DNA of 64,000 bases from Batillaria attramentaria (taxonomy: Eukaryota > Mollusca > Gastropoda > Batillariidae). Shown piece after piece: positions 11,226 through 23,217 of this stretch. The notes below the pieces were generated by a model. That model saw only the letters and a program-made list of their open reading frames with translations, was not told the origin of the DNA and did no database searches. Location of the stretch: positions 622,001 through 686,000 of the forward strand of contig JACVVK020000330.1 in NCBI GenBank assembly GCA_018292915.2, in the 5' to 3' direction. The position numbers were made by a program, and so were the translations under genes. Numbering within the stretch: position 1 is the first letter of the stretch; the number at the start of each line of letters is the position of its first letter.

Positions 11226-11705
11226 TCAGTGAGGAACACGACCATGCTGGGCAGTCTGCTGCTTGGTGAGCTTGCGGCGTGTAGTGGTTTGTGCGGAAGA
11301 AGCCATCGGGCGAGCAGGCGGCACCTGTGGCGGAAGGATCGTGAAGATATCCTGTGAACATTCCGAAACGTTTGACGAGGATGATGCCAACTTGTCCCGG
11401 GGGGGGGGGGGGGGGGGTAGCGGCGTGTCTTCATCCTTCTCGTCCACGATCTTCATATCGACTCCAGGGTTGAGGATCACCGCATGATCCACGTATGTGT
11501 CTGGGTCGGGTACACAGTAGCAGGCGACTTCCCATACACTTGCGGCGTGGTTTGTGTGTATGTCCGTCATAGGAAACTACTAGAACTTGACGTAGTAACG
11601 GGGTCGCAGTGACAGTGGATCGTCTGCTGATGTAATGATGTCCTCCTTCCACTAACTGGCGCACGTGCTCCACGCTCACCTCATCTGATGTCAGCACATC
11701 TGCTT
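11226..11705 (-). pseudogene. ACS-D: scrambled acyl-CoA-synthetase-like exon-2 fragment
   Basis: On the minus strand the pieces are in the wrong order. A C-terminal piece (TSDEVSVEHVRQLVE ... DGHTHKPRRK, about 11700-11535) comes first. Next comes a middle piece (VACYCVPDPDTYVDH ... VDEKDEDTPLPP, about 11530-11418), then a GMFTGYLHDP ... DGFFRT piece (about 11400-11290) in a different frame. A second C-terminal tail (RRKLTKQQTAQ, about 11280-11230) is joined directly to it. The run of about 18 C/G at 11400-11417 falls where intact copies encode LPPG with only six C, and shifts the frame. The middle piece resembles ACS-B more than ACS-A. It cannot encode an enzyme. Confidence 0.85.
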
Positions 11706-11929
11706 GATGACGAGTGGGTCCAGCACTAACCACACTGGCCATCACCTTTGACACAGGTTTACAATCAGGTTATCTTTGTTACATCTTTATTCTCTGAGAC
11801 TGCATTGTACTTGTAATAATAATGTTTCGACAACATAGCACACATCAGCTGGGAGCATTGACAAACCGATTACAGATCGTTATACAAGTATGCAAACAAA
11901 CACAGTCATTAGGTCAAAGAACATAACTG

Positions 11930-12390
11930 CACGAGGTCTCAAAATGCCTATATAAATATTATTCGCTATTAGCCTCAGGCATCATAGTCACCCCTAAAAA
12001 TGCTTCAATCTACAAACAAAAATTACCATGCACAGACCATTCAAGGGCACGCACCTGGCAGGAGTTGAAAAAAATTTGAATGTCTCCTTTCCGCTCAGGC
12101 CTCACTGGAATAATGCACGTCTACTTTCTGTTTTAGGCCAGAAAGCCAGTGCACACAAATCCGCTTGCCTCACTTGTGCCCGACGTTTGTGCAAAAAGTC
12201 CCAGCTTCACTGGCAGCTTGCCTCTTGTTGCGACTGCCTGGCATGCACCTTGGCGTACATAACTCAAAAATCACGAAAATCACGCTTTTTCATAACAACA
12301 AAAATCACTACAAACTAGCACACTCGCAGAACAGGGTTCCCCAAATAAACACCAAACATAAACCCACGGTCAATTTGTGTCCATTATACA
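11930..12390 (-). repeat. Dispersed repeat D1, copy 2
   Basis: Reverse-orientation counterpart of 2990-3450, with matching blocks throughout. It lies directly downstream of the scrambled ACS-D copy. Confidence 0.8.
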
Positions 12391-12394
12391 TCAT

Positions 12395-13205
12395 AAATCT
12401 CAAAATCCACTGGTTAAGAATACCAATGCAAGCATCCAATTGACTATATCTGTCCGTCGTACAAAGAACCCATCTTGCTGTAGTCGTACCAAAAGCCAAG
12501 GTGAACCCTTTTTAGATCTCAAAATCGCCTCTCTGGTGTCATAAAAAATATTTTTAAATCTAAAAATCGAAAATCGCTGCAGCCGTTATCGTCAGTTGAA
12601 AGTTTGGTCTCAGAGTACATTCCGGCCACAAAACCACGCCTCACAAAGATCGCATGATGAAGCACGCGCAAAAACACACATTATGAGCGTCATTTTGGGT
12701 GTAAGGTTAATGCGGTATAGTCTCATCACTGATACTCGTGAGAAATTCAAAACATGAAAACAGGTTGAATTTATATGTCTTTCCTTGTATTTATCTTTCC
12801 CTTTGGTGGCGGGAAAAGGGGTGGGGGGGGGGTGGCGTCTGTTCCTCTGTATATGTGTGTGCGTCTGTGTTTGGGGTTTAATGTTTTTTCTAACATGTGT
12901 TCTTGTGTAAGACATAAACATGAAAATGTTTGAATGTATGCATTGTACCAAAGTGGTGTATATGTTGTACGTATATGAATACTGTAAAATATCAAAACGA
13001 CAGAATTTTTAGAAAATGAGAATTTCGAGGCTTTCGGTAAAATTGAAAAAAAATCCCCTAAAGCTGGTTCAAACACGAACGTTGCTTTCTTAAGTGTAAG
13101 GTTCCTGTGATCCGAATACTGTCACTGCAAACCAACAGGTAAAAGAAAGAAAATCAATGTCAGATTTCTTCTTTGCCTAAAGCTCAGGAAGAATAAATTG
13201 CAGTT
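12395..13205. other. Intergenic stretch, 3' side of ACS-C
   Basis: No recognisable gene. This is the likely 3' flank of the minus-strand ACS-C copy. Frames on the minus strand are lysine/threonine-rich without family resemblance. Confidence 0.45.
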
Positions 13206-13207
13206 CT

Positions 13208-14829
13208 TTACTCAGGGGACCGAAAACGCTGGGCAGCCTGCTGCTTGATGAGCTTGCGGCGTGGTTTGTGTGTGTCCGTCATAGGAAAAGACTGGAATGT
13301 GACGTAGTAACGGGGTCGTGGTGACAGTGGATCGTCTGCTGATGTAATGATGTCCTTCTCCACAACCTGGCGCACGTGCTCCACGCTCACCTCATCTGAC
13401 GTCAGCACCACGCATGCGCACACCTCCTCGTTGACGTGTGGGTCCGGCACGCCGACAACCACCACGTCACTGACGCCGGGACAGGCGCGGATCCTGGCCT
13501 CCAGCCAGGCGGGGTAGAGAACGTTAGCTCCTCGCATGATGGCGTCACCACCTCTTCCCTCCAATATCAGGTGACCTCGAGCGTCCATCTTCCCGACATC
13601 CCCTGTTCGGAAGAAGCCATCAGACGTGAATGCGGCAGCTGTGGCGGCAGGATCGTGAAGATATCCCGTGAACATCCCGCGACGTTTGACGAGGATGTTG
13701 CCGACCTGCCCAGGACCAAGCGGCTTATCTTCGCCTTCTCCTACAACCTTCAAGAGCACGCCGGGGGCAGGGGTCATCTCATGATCCACGAACTTGTCTG
13801 GGTCTGGAACAAGATAGCAACCAGATTCGGGACACTCTGTAGCTCCGTAGCTAACCACAACTGTTTTGGCCAAGATCCTGGCTGCTCGCACGATTGTTTG
13901 GCTGATGGGCATCCCACCAGTCAGGATGACGTCAGGCTTCCAGTCACCAAGCAACAACCTGTCTGACGCCACGTCATCCTGAGAAAACACAAACAGTTTA
14001 GCTTGTATTCTATAAGAAAGCATTCACGTGCACTTTCCGGAGGGAGGGGTGAGGGGGGCGGTCATGTTCGTCTTTACTGTTTTTGTTTTTGTTTTGTTTT
14101 GTTTTTTTGTTTTTTCTTTTTTTCTTTTTTAGTTTTGTTTTACTGGTGGTGGTGGTGGTTTTGGTGGGTTTTTTGTTGATGTCGTTTTGTTTCGTTTTGT
14201 TGGTTTTTGTTGTTTTAGGATAAGAAACGAATCTCGATACTATAGTATAGGTATTTGATTGAGACGATATGAACAATCATTATCGCGTCCAATGTTCCGA
14301 CGTACTTGCAAGACTCTGTTCTGGTCACAATACTCGTTAGTAAACATCAATACACATTTTTATCAGATATAAATATCTCCCGGAGGGTACCAAGCCATCA
14401 AAAACTATCCCAAATAGCGGAATGGAATAACCATCAACAGCTAGATCGCTACGGAAGCTTGTCCCTGGCGTCTCTCGTGTCGTTTGTATAAGCTGGAGAC
14501 TTCTGTATGTGTGCCATACGTTCTTGCTTTTTAGTGTTTATATTTCTGGTCATTCCTTCATCGGAAAAAAACTACATGCGATTTTCACAAGTCTGAAGAC
14601 TTACCTGTCGCGTTAGACGCTGCGCAATAGTAGTGATAATAGAAGGAAGGAGAATTATACTGGTGCACTTCTCCTCCTGTACGCTCTTCCACACAAACTC
14701 CGCCACGTCAGCTGGCGGCCCTCCGTCCCCCACGTCGTACAGCACGCGGGTGATGCCTGACATGAACGTGTTGCCCGTCCAACCGGATACCCACCCCAAT
14801 GGCGAGATGTTGATTTCGATATCTGCCTC
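13208..14829 (-). pseudogene. ACS-C: 5'-truncated acyl-CoA-synthetase-like gene
   Basis: Exon 2 (13978-13208, 256 codons plus stop) is intact. It reads DDVASDRLLLGDWKPD, then YGATE, GFFRTGDVGK, EGRGGDAIMRGA and the C-terminal KPRRKLIKQQ, as in ACS-A and ACS-B. The intron is 13979-14604 with donor GTAAGT and acceptor CTCAG, at the same phase-0 position as the intact genes. Upstream, homology to exon 1 covers only its last 75 residues (14829-14605, from EADIEINISPLGW to RLTRQ), then stops near a GA/G-rich tract. The first 220 or so residues, including the ATP-binding P-loop, are not found within the next several kb. I infer a truncated pseudogene. A rearranged but expressed partial gene is possible because exon 2 has no disruption. 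Confidence 0.8.
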
Positions 14830-15287
14830 TGGCTCACGAATTATGAGAGAGAGAGGGGGGGGGGGGGTAGTTCTCAGTTTGTCAGTGAGCATTTTCATAT
14901 CAACGGCGGTCAGCTGCTACAGTCGATCATAGTATGTATTACTGTATTTATTTATGTGGCTAAGAAAAGCGTGGCGAAAGTGTGATAACTGACAATGGAA
15001 CGTCAGTGTTGCCATGAAGAAGTAGATCTGTATGTTTATACTGACAGGAAAGTTTGTTGGTTGTTGCGTTTCGAGCATCTGTATACTTGGGACATTCTAG
15101 GAGGAAGTGTTGAGCGGACTCGATCGAATGTACTTTAATCTGTATATCAGAATCAGGAATCAGTCACTTGGGTCATAATATAGAATCTGAAACCATTTCG
15201 GTGACTCTGGCCGTTGTATCTCTTATGAGCCCTCCCCCCAACTCCCGCCCCCGCCGCCCGCTATATGATAAGACGTAAAGACGGGGC

Positions 15288-15692
15288 GGTCGGTGGTCTA
15301 GTGGTTAAGAGACTTGTCACCAATGCGAGAGGTGGGGGGGGTTCGAGTCCCAATCGGGGCAAAGAATTTTTCCTTCTCGAATGTAGCACCGTTCATTCGG
15401 GCCGATCGTAGGGGGTTCTCTGCGGGTACTCTGGCTTCCTCTCGTTTGGAAATGTTCAGCCCACCAAATTTGAAAAAAATAAATGCAATTCTAAATTCCG
15501 AAATTCAAATAGCTGAGCTGGCCGCCCTTCGCACCTCGTGATTGTAATGTGTTCATGTCCAGTGTGAGAGAGAATGCGTGTGATTCACGTGAGCGTGCTT
15601 GTTGGGTTCAGTTCATGGCGCTTTGAGCCGAATCATGAGATTGGGTAAAGCGCCTATACAATACTCACTATTATTATCATTATTATTATTAA
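15288..15692 (+). mobile_element. SINE-B, copy 1 (tRNA-derived)
   Basis: The tRNA-like head has an A-box-like GGTCTAGTGGTTAAGAG and a B-box-like GGTTCGAGTCCC. A body of about 300 bp follows, ending in GCGCTTTGAGCCGAATCATG, AAAGCGCCTATACAATACTC and (ATT)n. A second copy is at 27225-27645. The end resembles the LINE 3' end at 54188-54263, which suggests that LINE machinery mobilises it. Confidence 0.85.
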
Positions 15693-16579
15693 AAAGAACC
15701 AGCCACTACACAACAGTAGCAGCCACTTCCAGCCAAAATTTCGCAAGGCGTGGGCCTTCCCCGCCAGGCCCGAGAGCGCTGCAAGTTGCATTACAGGCTT
15801 GAAATGGCTTCGAGTGATCTGAAGATTTCAAGTAAAATTGTTTGTTTGTTTGTTGTTGTTGGTTTTTCTTTTTTTTTTTTTGCAGATTTTTTGCAGGGTT
15901 TTTAAGAGGTACATGATGTTTTGGAAGTGTACCGTGCACCGAGCAGACGACGTTACCTGGTTGCGGACTGACAACCAGCTAGACAGCGCTGCCGGATTGG
16001 TGGCTATTTTTAGAAGATCTGTCGAGTCCTTCTTCTGGATTGGGCCGTAGTCCCAAAGAAAGTCGTATTTCTCTAATAGTCACAAAGTCACGAAAACGGT
16101 CACGATGGCCAGACGAAACATCCGTCTATCTAACAAACAGTGTTAGAGTTTTGAAAACGGCAGTTTTACGTCTGAGCGGCGCTACGAACACAGCGGCTTT
16201 AAAAAATGTCCCTATAGGTGGGCTGGTGTGTGTGGAGTGAGTGCATAATTATTGTGTGTGGATGCATGGGTGAATAATTATTGATAATTATAACGAGTAC
16301 TTCTATGTAGCGCATCGTTCGTCGTCCTCATGACCTAATATTCTGTCACTGAGCACTGCTCATTTGTGACCCGTTCTCCCGAAAGGGTGCATAAGTCGGC
16401 CATGATATTCCAATACATACAAACAGTGCTGAGTCACTCGGTACCGGCAATATCACTACCAGGTTCAACTGTCTTCTGTATTCACAATTGTAGAAGTACA
16501 CAAGCCATTTTTATAGCAAATTAAGGAGCATTTTATCCTCTTTCTAGATATGTGCGTATCTCAATATTTTTTTTTTTAT
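15693..16579. other. Stretch without a gene; isolated MITE end at 16367-16410
   Basis: No coding feature. CATTTGTGACCCGTTCTC at about 16367 matches one terminal inverted repeat of the 261-bp element at 23763-24023, so a solitary or decayed copy lies here. Confidence 0.5.
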
Positions 16580-16738
16580 TACACTAAACTGGATTTTCCA
16601 AGAGAAAAGAAAATGCTCGTGGTATGAACAGCTTACATGATTAGTTCTCCGGCTCGGTAGCTACGCAAACAGTCGAACCATCGAGGGGTTAGTCATTCGC
16701 CGTAAACCACGAGAACTAATCATGTAAGCTCTATTTAC
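16580..16738. mobile_element. Small hairpin element, copy 2
   Basis: Inverted relative to 9700-9895. It shares GGATTTTCCAAGAGAAAAGA, CTTACATGATTAGTTC, GGTAGCTACGCAAAC and ACTAATCATGTAAGCT. One arm has lost about half its length, so the hairpin is imperfect. Confidence 0.75.
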
Positions 16739-16739
16739 A

Positions 16740-17893
16740 ACACCGAAACTATGCACGAGTCCCTGGCGGTACCCCCGGTACCGGGGCGATGACAACTCTG
16801 AGCGGGGAAGCCGCGGCCGACTTAATCAGTCGTGGAAAGTTTTACCAGAACTGGCGGACTTTTTAGTGCCGTGTTTGTTATTCTTTGGGTTTTAACTCCA
16901 GTCCTCTCAAATGTCTGCACTATATCGGCGATGAGAAACGGCCTGCTGTTAGAGAACTGTGTTAGAGAACTGTTTGAAAAGAATGACTGGTTATGAAATA
17001 CATCAGTTGAAGCTGTGGAATCTGACCAGGCCCAGTGGGAAGTGTCGTCGCAGGGACCAGCACATGTTGAAGGATTGTTGGGTTGTTTAACTCTATTATG
17101 ACTGGAGCTGCCGTCGCTTCAACGTTGCCTGTGCCTGGACCTGCCTCCATCAAACTGTATAAACCGATTGCATTTGTAAAAAAAAAAAAAAAAAAAAAAT
17201 CCCTGAAGACACAAAAACTTGACATATTCATTTGCGTTGTGTAATTAATCCAAACTGAATGGAGAATTGAATGTTGGTGCGCCGTGGGCGATCCGTGGAT
17301 GTGGATGAACCTTTGGTCGAAGTGTCCCGTCAGGAATGAGTTAAGTTTCTGGTGGGGCGTCGCAGGATTGTGTGCAGTCAGATGAGCTGACCCAAAGTGG
17401 TTGTGTTGAACTTGCAGCTGTAGTTTCCGTTCTGGGAAGGAACGGTCAGTCAGGCAGTGTCGCTGACATTGAAGTATTGGCAAAACAAGACCGTGAACCT
17501 GAGAATTTTGCTTTTGTTGCCCCTGTGTGACTGAACCGTCAGTCGTGGTTGGGACATGGTCAGACACCACACGTACGCAACTCTGGCATCCGTAAAAAGG
17601 TGTACAAAAAATTTGGAGTATGATGGAGGGATGAAATGCATGACGTCATCCATTGTATCTGCGCAAGAAATCTAGAGCAATGACACTGGGCAACGTTGAT
17701 TAGAGTATAGCGGAGGTGCTGTAGTCAGTGGAAGAAATGATACCGGAATGTGTTCTCAGACTTGTTCGGGAGCTTCATCTAAACCGCGCAGGCATTCCAT
17801 ACATGGGACATACATGGTGGTAAAGGTCGGTGAAGTGTGTTTTCATTTGGTGTCGCTTGTTAGGCGAGTCTAATTAGGCATTTCATATAGCGG
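16740..17893. other. Unassigned stretch left of the large palindrome
   Basis: A 202-codon minus-strand frame (17570-16962) spans a 21-bp A-run that it reads as polyphenylalanine. It has no recognisable domain, so it is not called. Confidence 0.5.
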
Positions 17894-18608
17894 AAGGTAG
17901 AACAAATTTGATCCTAACTTTTTATTACAGAAATCAGTAGAGCACAGGCCCCTAATGCTGTGGTGGTCTCCGTGAATTTTTTCTCCGTCCGCGTCACCGT
18001 TAAAAACGACCGTTTATCTTGCCATTTTCACTATATGAGCCCTATAAATGGGCTTTTGAGGGTGTGCACAAAGTATGCGTGTTTGCGGGTACAGAAATGC
18101 GCAGAACTCCACTCTAAATACGGATACTGTTAGACAAGACATGCATTGTTGACATACTGAAATTTTACCCCAATCAGAATGATGCTTCCTGGAAAATTAC
18201 GGCCATCAGTTTGGCCGTTGATTCAAAGGACCCTGTAAAACGGCAGTATTTGATGCTTGTGCACTTATCAGGTCACTGCAGGTGACATGTATCGCGGAAA
18301 ACATTTACGAACATTGAACAATTTTGTCAGGAAACGCTTCTTTGGTGTTGTGAAGTTCCCTTGTCACCGCATGTCCAGGTACGTATGAAATATGATATCC
18401 AAGTGAGCACATTTTTCGGTAGCGATATTTTGGGGGTGTACTTACTAAAGTAGTTGCTGCTTTGTTAGTAGTGAACGGTTTTTCTCAAAGAGCAGTGCAC
18501 ACTCAAGAATAGTATCCCAGTTGTGTCATATCAAAAGTTCATTGAAATCGCTTTTGTACTTTTGTCACAAACAGCCAACGAAAGTGCAACCTGTTTAATA
18601 ATGGCTGA

Positions 18609-19938
18609 ATATGCGTAATGATGGGAGTAGGGACACTTGATTGGTTGCTGTGATAAGGTGTATCCGCGAAAACAAGTATAATATGATGCAAATATTCGGG
18701 CACATGCTCGGTGTTTCAGAAGTATCTTCAAGAACTTGTATGAGAGATTATTGCTTATAGATGGCCGTTAATTGAAGCTATCAGTTCCCTATAAGGGCTG
18801 AAGGCGGTGCTTACCAAAAGAGCCTGCCATAATTGCTACACTTGATGCAATTTCCTTTTATACATTTGTCTTGGAGGAAAAGACAATGACTAGTCGTATG
18901 AAGAAAGATCCCTGAATCTAAACAAGCACGTCTTCTTTACAGCGGTCATTATTTTACACATTTTTTCCAATTTCCTTCATTACATGCTGCGTGGGGGGTA
19001 GGTTTATATTTTGCTGCTACCAGCCACCAGTTTTAACTTGTCATTGTTTTACATATTGGAAAAAGTAGAGTGATTCCAGGAGAAGGAAAACGTGCATCCC
19101 ACATCAAATTTCATGAACTCTTCACTGCTTGAAATAGGTGACTTAAATCACCTTTTTCTAATTAAACAGAGCATTAATTGCTACGGGGGTAGGTTACCAA
19201 GTAGCCAGATATGACGGCCACAGTGTACACAGCGTTTTTTGTTACTGGCCAACTTTTAGAAGAGAGGCTTGGCACTTACGTGTTACTAGCCCATCCACTA
19301 TGTCCTTTTGGCTGTGAGGGGAAATGACGGGAATCCATATTGTGGTTGGGTTCAAAAACTGACTATACACAGCAAAGATTACAAATGACGCCGCTGCAGC
19401 AGGTATTGTGCACACACTTCAAGTTTGACTACTGGATATGTTAGGCCAGACACCCTGTGGTGGTCCAACGAAATGACGACAGATTTGCCTATAGTAGAAG
19501 CTCTCAGTTATCAAATCTTCCTTTTTCCATATAGACGCCAATTCTCTTACTGATGGGGGCCGGGCTGACATATTACGCTGCTGCAGCTGCTACGCTTGAC
19601 AGATCATTTGCAGACGCACTTCATGCTTTAGAGAAATGGTCCAGCAACCCTAAAATACTATTACAAGTATACCTTTTTGCCTCAAATTCTAACGCACTCA
19701 GAAAATGTCGGACATTTTCATTAATTCCTGTTTTGAGGTACAGGTACAGAAATTAGACAAACTTAATATGAAACGTCCAGAAAAATAATATCACACAAAT
19801 GCAAATGAAAAACAATAGACACAAAAGCAAATCTGTGAAATCTCTTTTATTTTCAACGTGTTTTTCCTTGGGAACAAACGCCGTTATTTTGCCTCTTTTT
19901 TGGACATTCATAAGTTTACAAATGAAAATCACTGGCAT
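18609..19938. other. 1.33-kb segment present in only the left palindrome arm
   Basis: Either an insertion in the left arm or a deletion from the right arm. It starts after AATAATGGCTG and ends before ACTGGCAAAATG, words that are almost adjacent in the right arm. No gene or terminal repeat was recognised in it. Confidence 0.65.
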
Positions 19939-20381
19939 ACATTACTGGCAAAATGTGATGGAAGGTATGTAGAACACAACATCAAGTCTACAGTAGTAAG
20001 TGGCTGAATTCATTTCAAGTGTTATGAGGTATGTTAATCACACGGCAAACATGTTTACAAGGTCAAGGTCATCGGTTCGTCTGTTTACTCCCAAACATTT
20101 TCTTTCATCGCTGTGTTAGAATAAGCAAACGAACAAGCAGTCACAAGCACCAGGCAAAACAAAATTAGCACAAACGATGTTTGTATGAGAAGATTTCTTG
20201 TGGACAACTTTGGTGACCTTGACCTTGGGAGTAAAGGTCATAGAGACTGGGTGAAAATTTTGTAAATACAACTTTTGGCATAACATTTGCCTAATATGCA
20301 TTGATAAGAATGCCTTTCTGGTGACCTCTAGTAAAGGTCAAGGTCACGCTTGAGTTATGAAGATTTTGCAGTCATATTTTT

Positions 20382-21813
20382 ATTGGCTCACTTGTGTAAC
20401 AAAGTGAGTCTATGTAATAACCCTCCGTCGTCTGTCTGTGTGTGTGTGTGTGTGTCTGTCTGTCTGTCTGTGTGTGTGTGTGTCCGCAGTAAACCTTAAC
20501 ATTGGCATTTTCTCAGAATCTACAAATAGCAGAGGCACCAAACTTGGCACGCTGATAGACAGCCATAAGACCTTTAAAATCATACCATATTGATTGACCT
20601 TGACCCAAGGTCAAGGCCACTAAAGCTGTCTGTTTGGAAATATTACATTGGCAATTTCTCAGAATCTAGGAAAGCCAGAGACATCAAACTTTGCATGGTG
20701 ATAGACATTGACAACACCTTTACTGACATACCTGTATTCAGTGACTTTGATCAAGGTCAAGGCCAAACAAGCTGTTTTGCGGAAAACCTTCCAAAACCTT
20801 AACATTGGCATTTTCTCAGAAACAATGAAAAGCAGAGGCACCAAACTTGGTTTGCTGATAGACAGCCATAAGACCTTTTAAAACATATCATATTGATTGA
20901 CCGTGACCCAAGGTCAAGGTCACTAAAGCTGTCCGTTTGGAACTTTTGCATTGGCATTTTCTCAGAATCCAGAAAAGCAAGAGACATCAAACTTTGCATG
21001 ATTATAGATATTGACAGCACCTTTACAGACATACCTGTATTCAGTGACTTTGAGTCAAGGTCAAGGCCATACAAGCTGTTTGCAGAAAAGCTTCCAAAAC
21101 CTTAACATTGGCATTTTCTCAGAAACAATAAACAGCAGAAACACCAAACCTGGCTTGCTGATAGACAGCAGTAAGACCTCCCAATACATACCATTTTGAA
21201 TGACCTTGACTGAAGGTCAAGGTCATTAAAGCTGTCTCATTGGAAATTTAAAATTGCCATTTTCTCAGAATCTAGGGGTATAAGAGGCATCAAACTTTGC
21301 ATGGTGATAGACATTGACAAAACCTGTACTGGCATACTTGTATTCAATATCCTTGAGTCAAGGTCAAGGCCATTCAAGACGTTTTGCGGAAACTTTAATG
21401 TTAGCATTTTCTTGGAAACAACAAACAGCAGAGGCACCAAACAAAGCACAATGATAGACAGAAATGAGACCTATGCAGACATACCCTTTTGAATGACCTT
21501 GACTGAAGGTCAAGGTCATTACAGCTGTCTGTTGTGAAATTTTACATTACCATTTGCAAGGAAACTAGAAAACTAGAGCTATCAGACTTGGCGTAATGAT
21601 AGTCATTGATAAGCTCTTACAGATCTCATTCGAATGACCTTGACCCAAGGTCAAGGTCATACAAGCTGTCCTGGGAAAACTGTTATATTGCCATTATCCG
21701 TTTTCTTAGGAACTGTGAACACAAGAGACACATTACTTCAGGATAGATAGTGATAAGAACTTTACAGACATACTCTTTTGAATGACCTTGACCCATCTCA
21801 CAAGTGAGCCAAG
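20382..21813. mobile_element. Nested element with TIRs and a tandem array rich in AGGTCA
   Basis: The ends are inverted: TTGGCTCACTTGTG at about 20382 and CACAAGTGAGCCAAG at about 21798. Between them lie four to five degenerate units of about 305 bp, each made of two related halves of about 150 bp with ACATTGGCATTTTCTCAGAA, CACCAAACTTGG and GATAGACA. Every half carries TCAAGGTCA or TGACCTTGA. A decayed relative lies at 50775-51075. No protein is encoded. Confidence 0.75.
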
Positions 21814-22815
21814 GAGGCTTTGCTCCTCTAGTTCTGAGGATGTTGTGAACTCACCAAACCATGGGGACAAAAGTTAGCAGCACCAAAATGCTTATTCTGA
21901 GCGATGAAGTAAAATGTTTTGGAGTAAACAGACAAACCAATGACCTTGACCTTGAAAACATGTTTGCCGTGTGATTAACATACCTCATAACACTTGAAAT
22001 GAATTCAGACACATACTACTATAGACTTCAGGTTGTGCTCTACATAATTTCCATTGCACTTTGCTAGTACTGAACTAGCAGCCATTATTAAATAGGTTGC
22101 ACTTTCGTTGGCTGTTAGTGACAAAAGTACAAAAGCGATTTCAATGAACTTTTGATATGACACAACTGGGATACTATTCTTCAGTGTGCACTGCTCTTTG
22201 AGAAAAATCGTTCACTACTCACAACGCAGCAACTACTTTAGTAAGTACACCCCCAAAATATCGCTACCGAAAAAAGTGCTCACTTGGATATCATATTTCA
22301 TACGTACCTGGACATGCGGTGACAAGGGAACTTCACAACACCAAAGAAGCGTTTCCTGACAAAATTGTTCAATGTTCGTAAATGTTTTCCGCGATACATG
22401 TCACCTGCAGTGACCTGATAAGTGCACAAGCATCAAATGCTGCCGTTTTACAGGGTCCTTTGAATCAACGGCCAAACTGATGGCCGCAATTTTCCAGGAA
22501 GCATCATTCTGATTGGGGTAAAATTTCAGTATGTCAACAATGCATGTCTTGTCTAACAGTAACCGTATTTAGAGTGGAGTTCTGCGCATTTCTGTACCCG
22601 CAAACACGCATACTTTGTGCAAACCCTCAAAAGCCCATTTATAGGGCTCATATAGTGAAAATGGCAAGATAAACGGTCGTTTTTAACGGTGACGCGGACG
22701 GAGAAAAAATTCACGGAGACCACCACGGCATTAGGGGCCTGTGTTCTACTGAAATCTGTAATAAAAAGTTAGGATCAAATTTGTTCTACCTTGTTCGGCA
22801 ATTTTCCTAGCCTAT

Positions 22816-23173
22816 GTTGCTTGTGAAAGGAATGATGTTCTACCTCTTGTTCTGTGTGTATCGCATGCTGTGCTATGAAGTACACGTGGTGTTACTATTA
22901 TTGTCTGACGGACGTGTCAGTAGCTGACGTCACTTGTTGCATGTGAAAGGAATGATGTTCTGCCTCTTGTTCTGTGTGTATCGCATGCTGTGCTATGAAG
23001 TACACGTGGTGTTACTATTATTGTCTGACGGACGTGTCAGTAGCTGACGTCACTTGTTGCTTGTGAAAGGAATGATGTTCTACCTCTTGTTCTGTGTGTA
23101 TCGCATGCTGTGCTATGAAGTACACGTGGTGTTACTATTATTGTCTGACGGACGTGTCAGTAGCTGACGTCAC
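22816..23173 (+). repeat. Three tandem copies of a 120-bp unit
   Basis: Units start at 22816, 22936 and 23056 and are nearly identical. Each contains AAAGGAATGATGTTC and ends in GTAGCTGACGTCAC. The array abuts the right end of the palindrome. Confidence 0.93.
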
Positions 23174-23217
23174 GCAGATAGGCTCCGCCATGTTAAATTT
23201 TATCTGCTTCCAAGGTT

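Larger units (their letters stand above)
17894..22792. mobile_element. 4.9-kb imperfect palindrome (large inverted-repeat element)
   Basis: The right arm, about 21893-22792, is continuous. Its reverse complement matches the left arm in two blocks, 17894-18608 (about 715 bp) and 19939-20131. The matching arms start AAGGTAGAACAAATTTGATC and include AACGGTCGTTTTTAACGGTG-like and TGCAGGTGACATGTATCGCG words. The 1.33 kb between the left blocks has no counterpart on the right. The centre (20132-21892) holds a second element. Identity in the outer 700 bp is very high by eye, so the structure is recent or homogenised. No transposase frame was recognised. Confidence 0.85.

Noticed and set aside
13436..13966. 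176-codon plus-strand frame, with similar frames opposite ACS-A and ACS-B
   Set aside because: These are antisense shadows of ACS exon 2. They recur wherever exon 2 occurs and have no domain of their own.
15290..15360. tRNA gene on the plus strand, and another at 47530-47616 on the minus strand
   Set aside because: Both are heads of longer repeated SINE units (families B and C), not free-standing genes.
16962..17570. 202-codon minus-strand frame
   Set aside because: It spans a 21-bp A-run read as polyphenylalanine, has no family resemblance, and no splice sites or paralogue support it.
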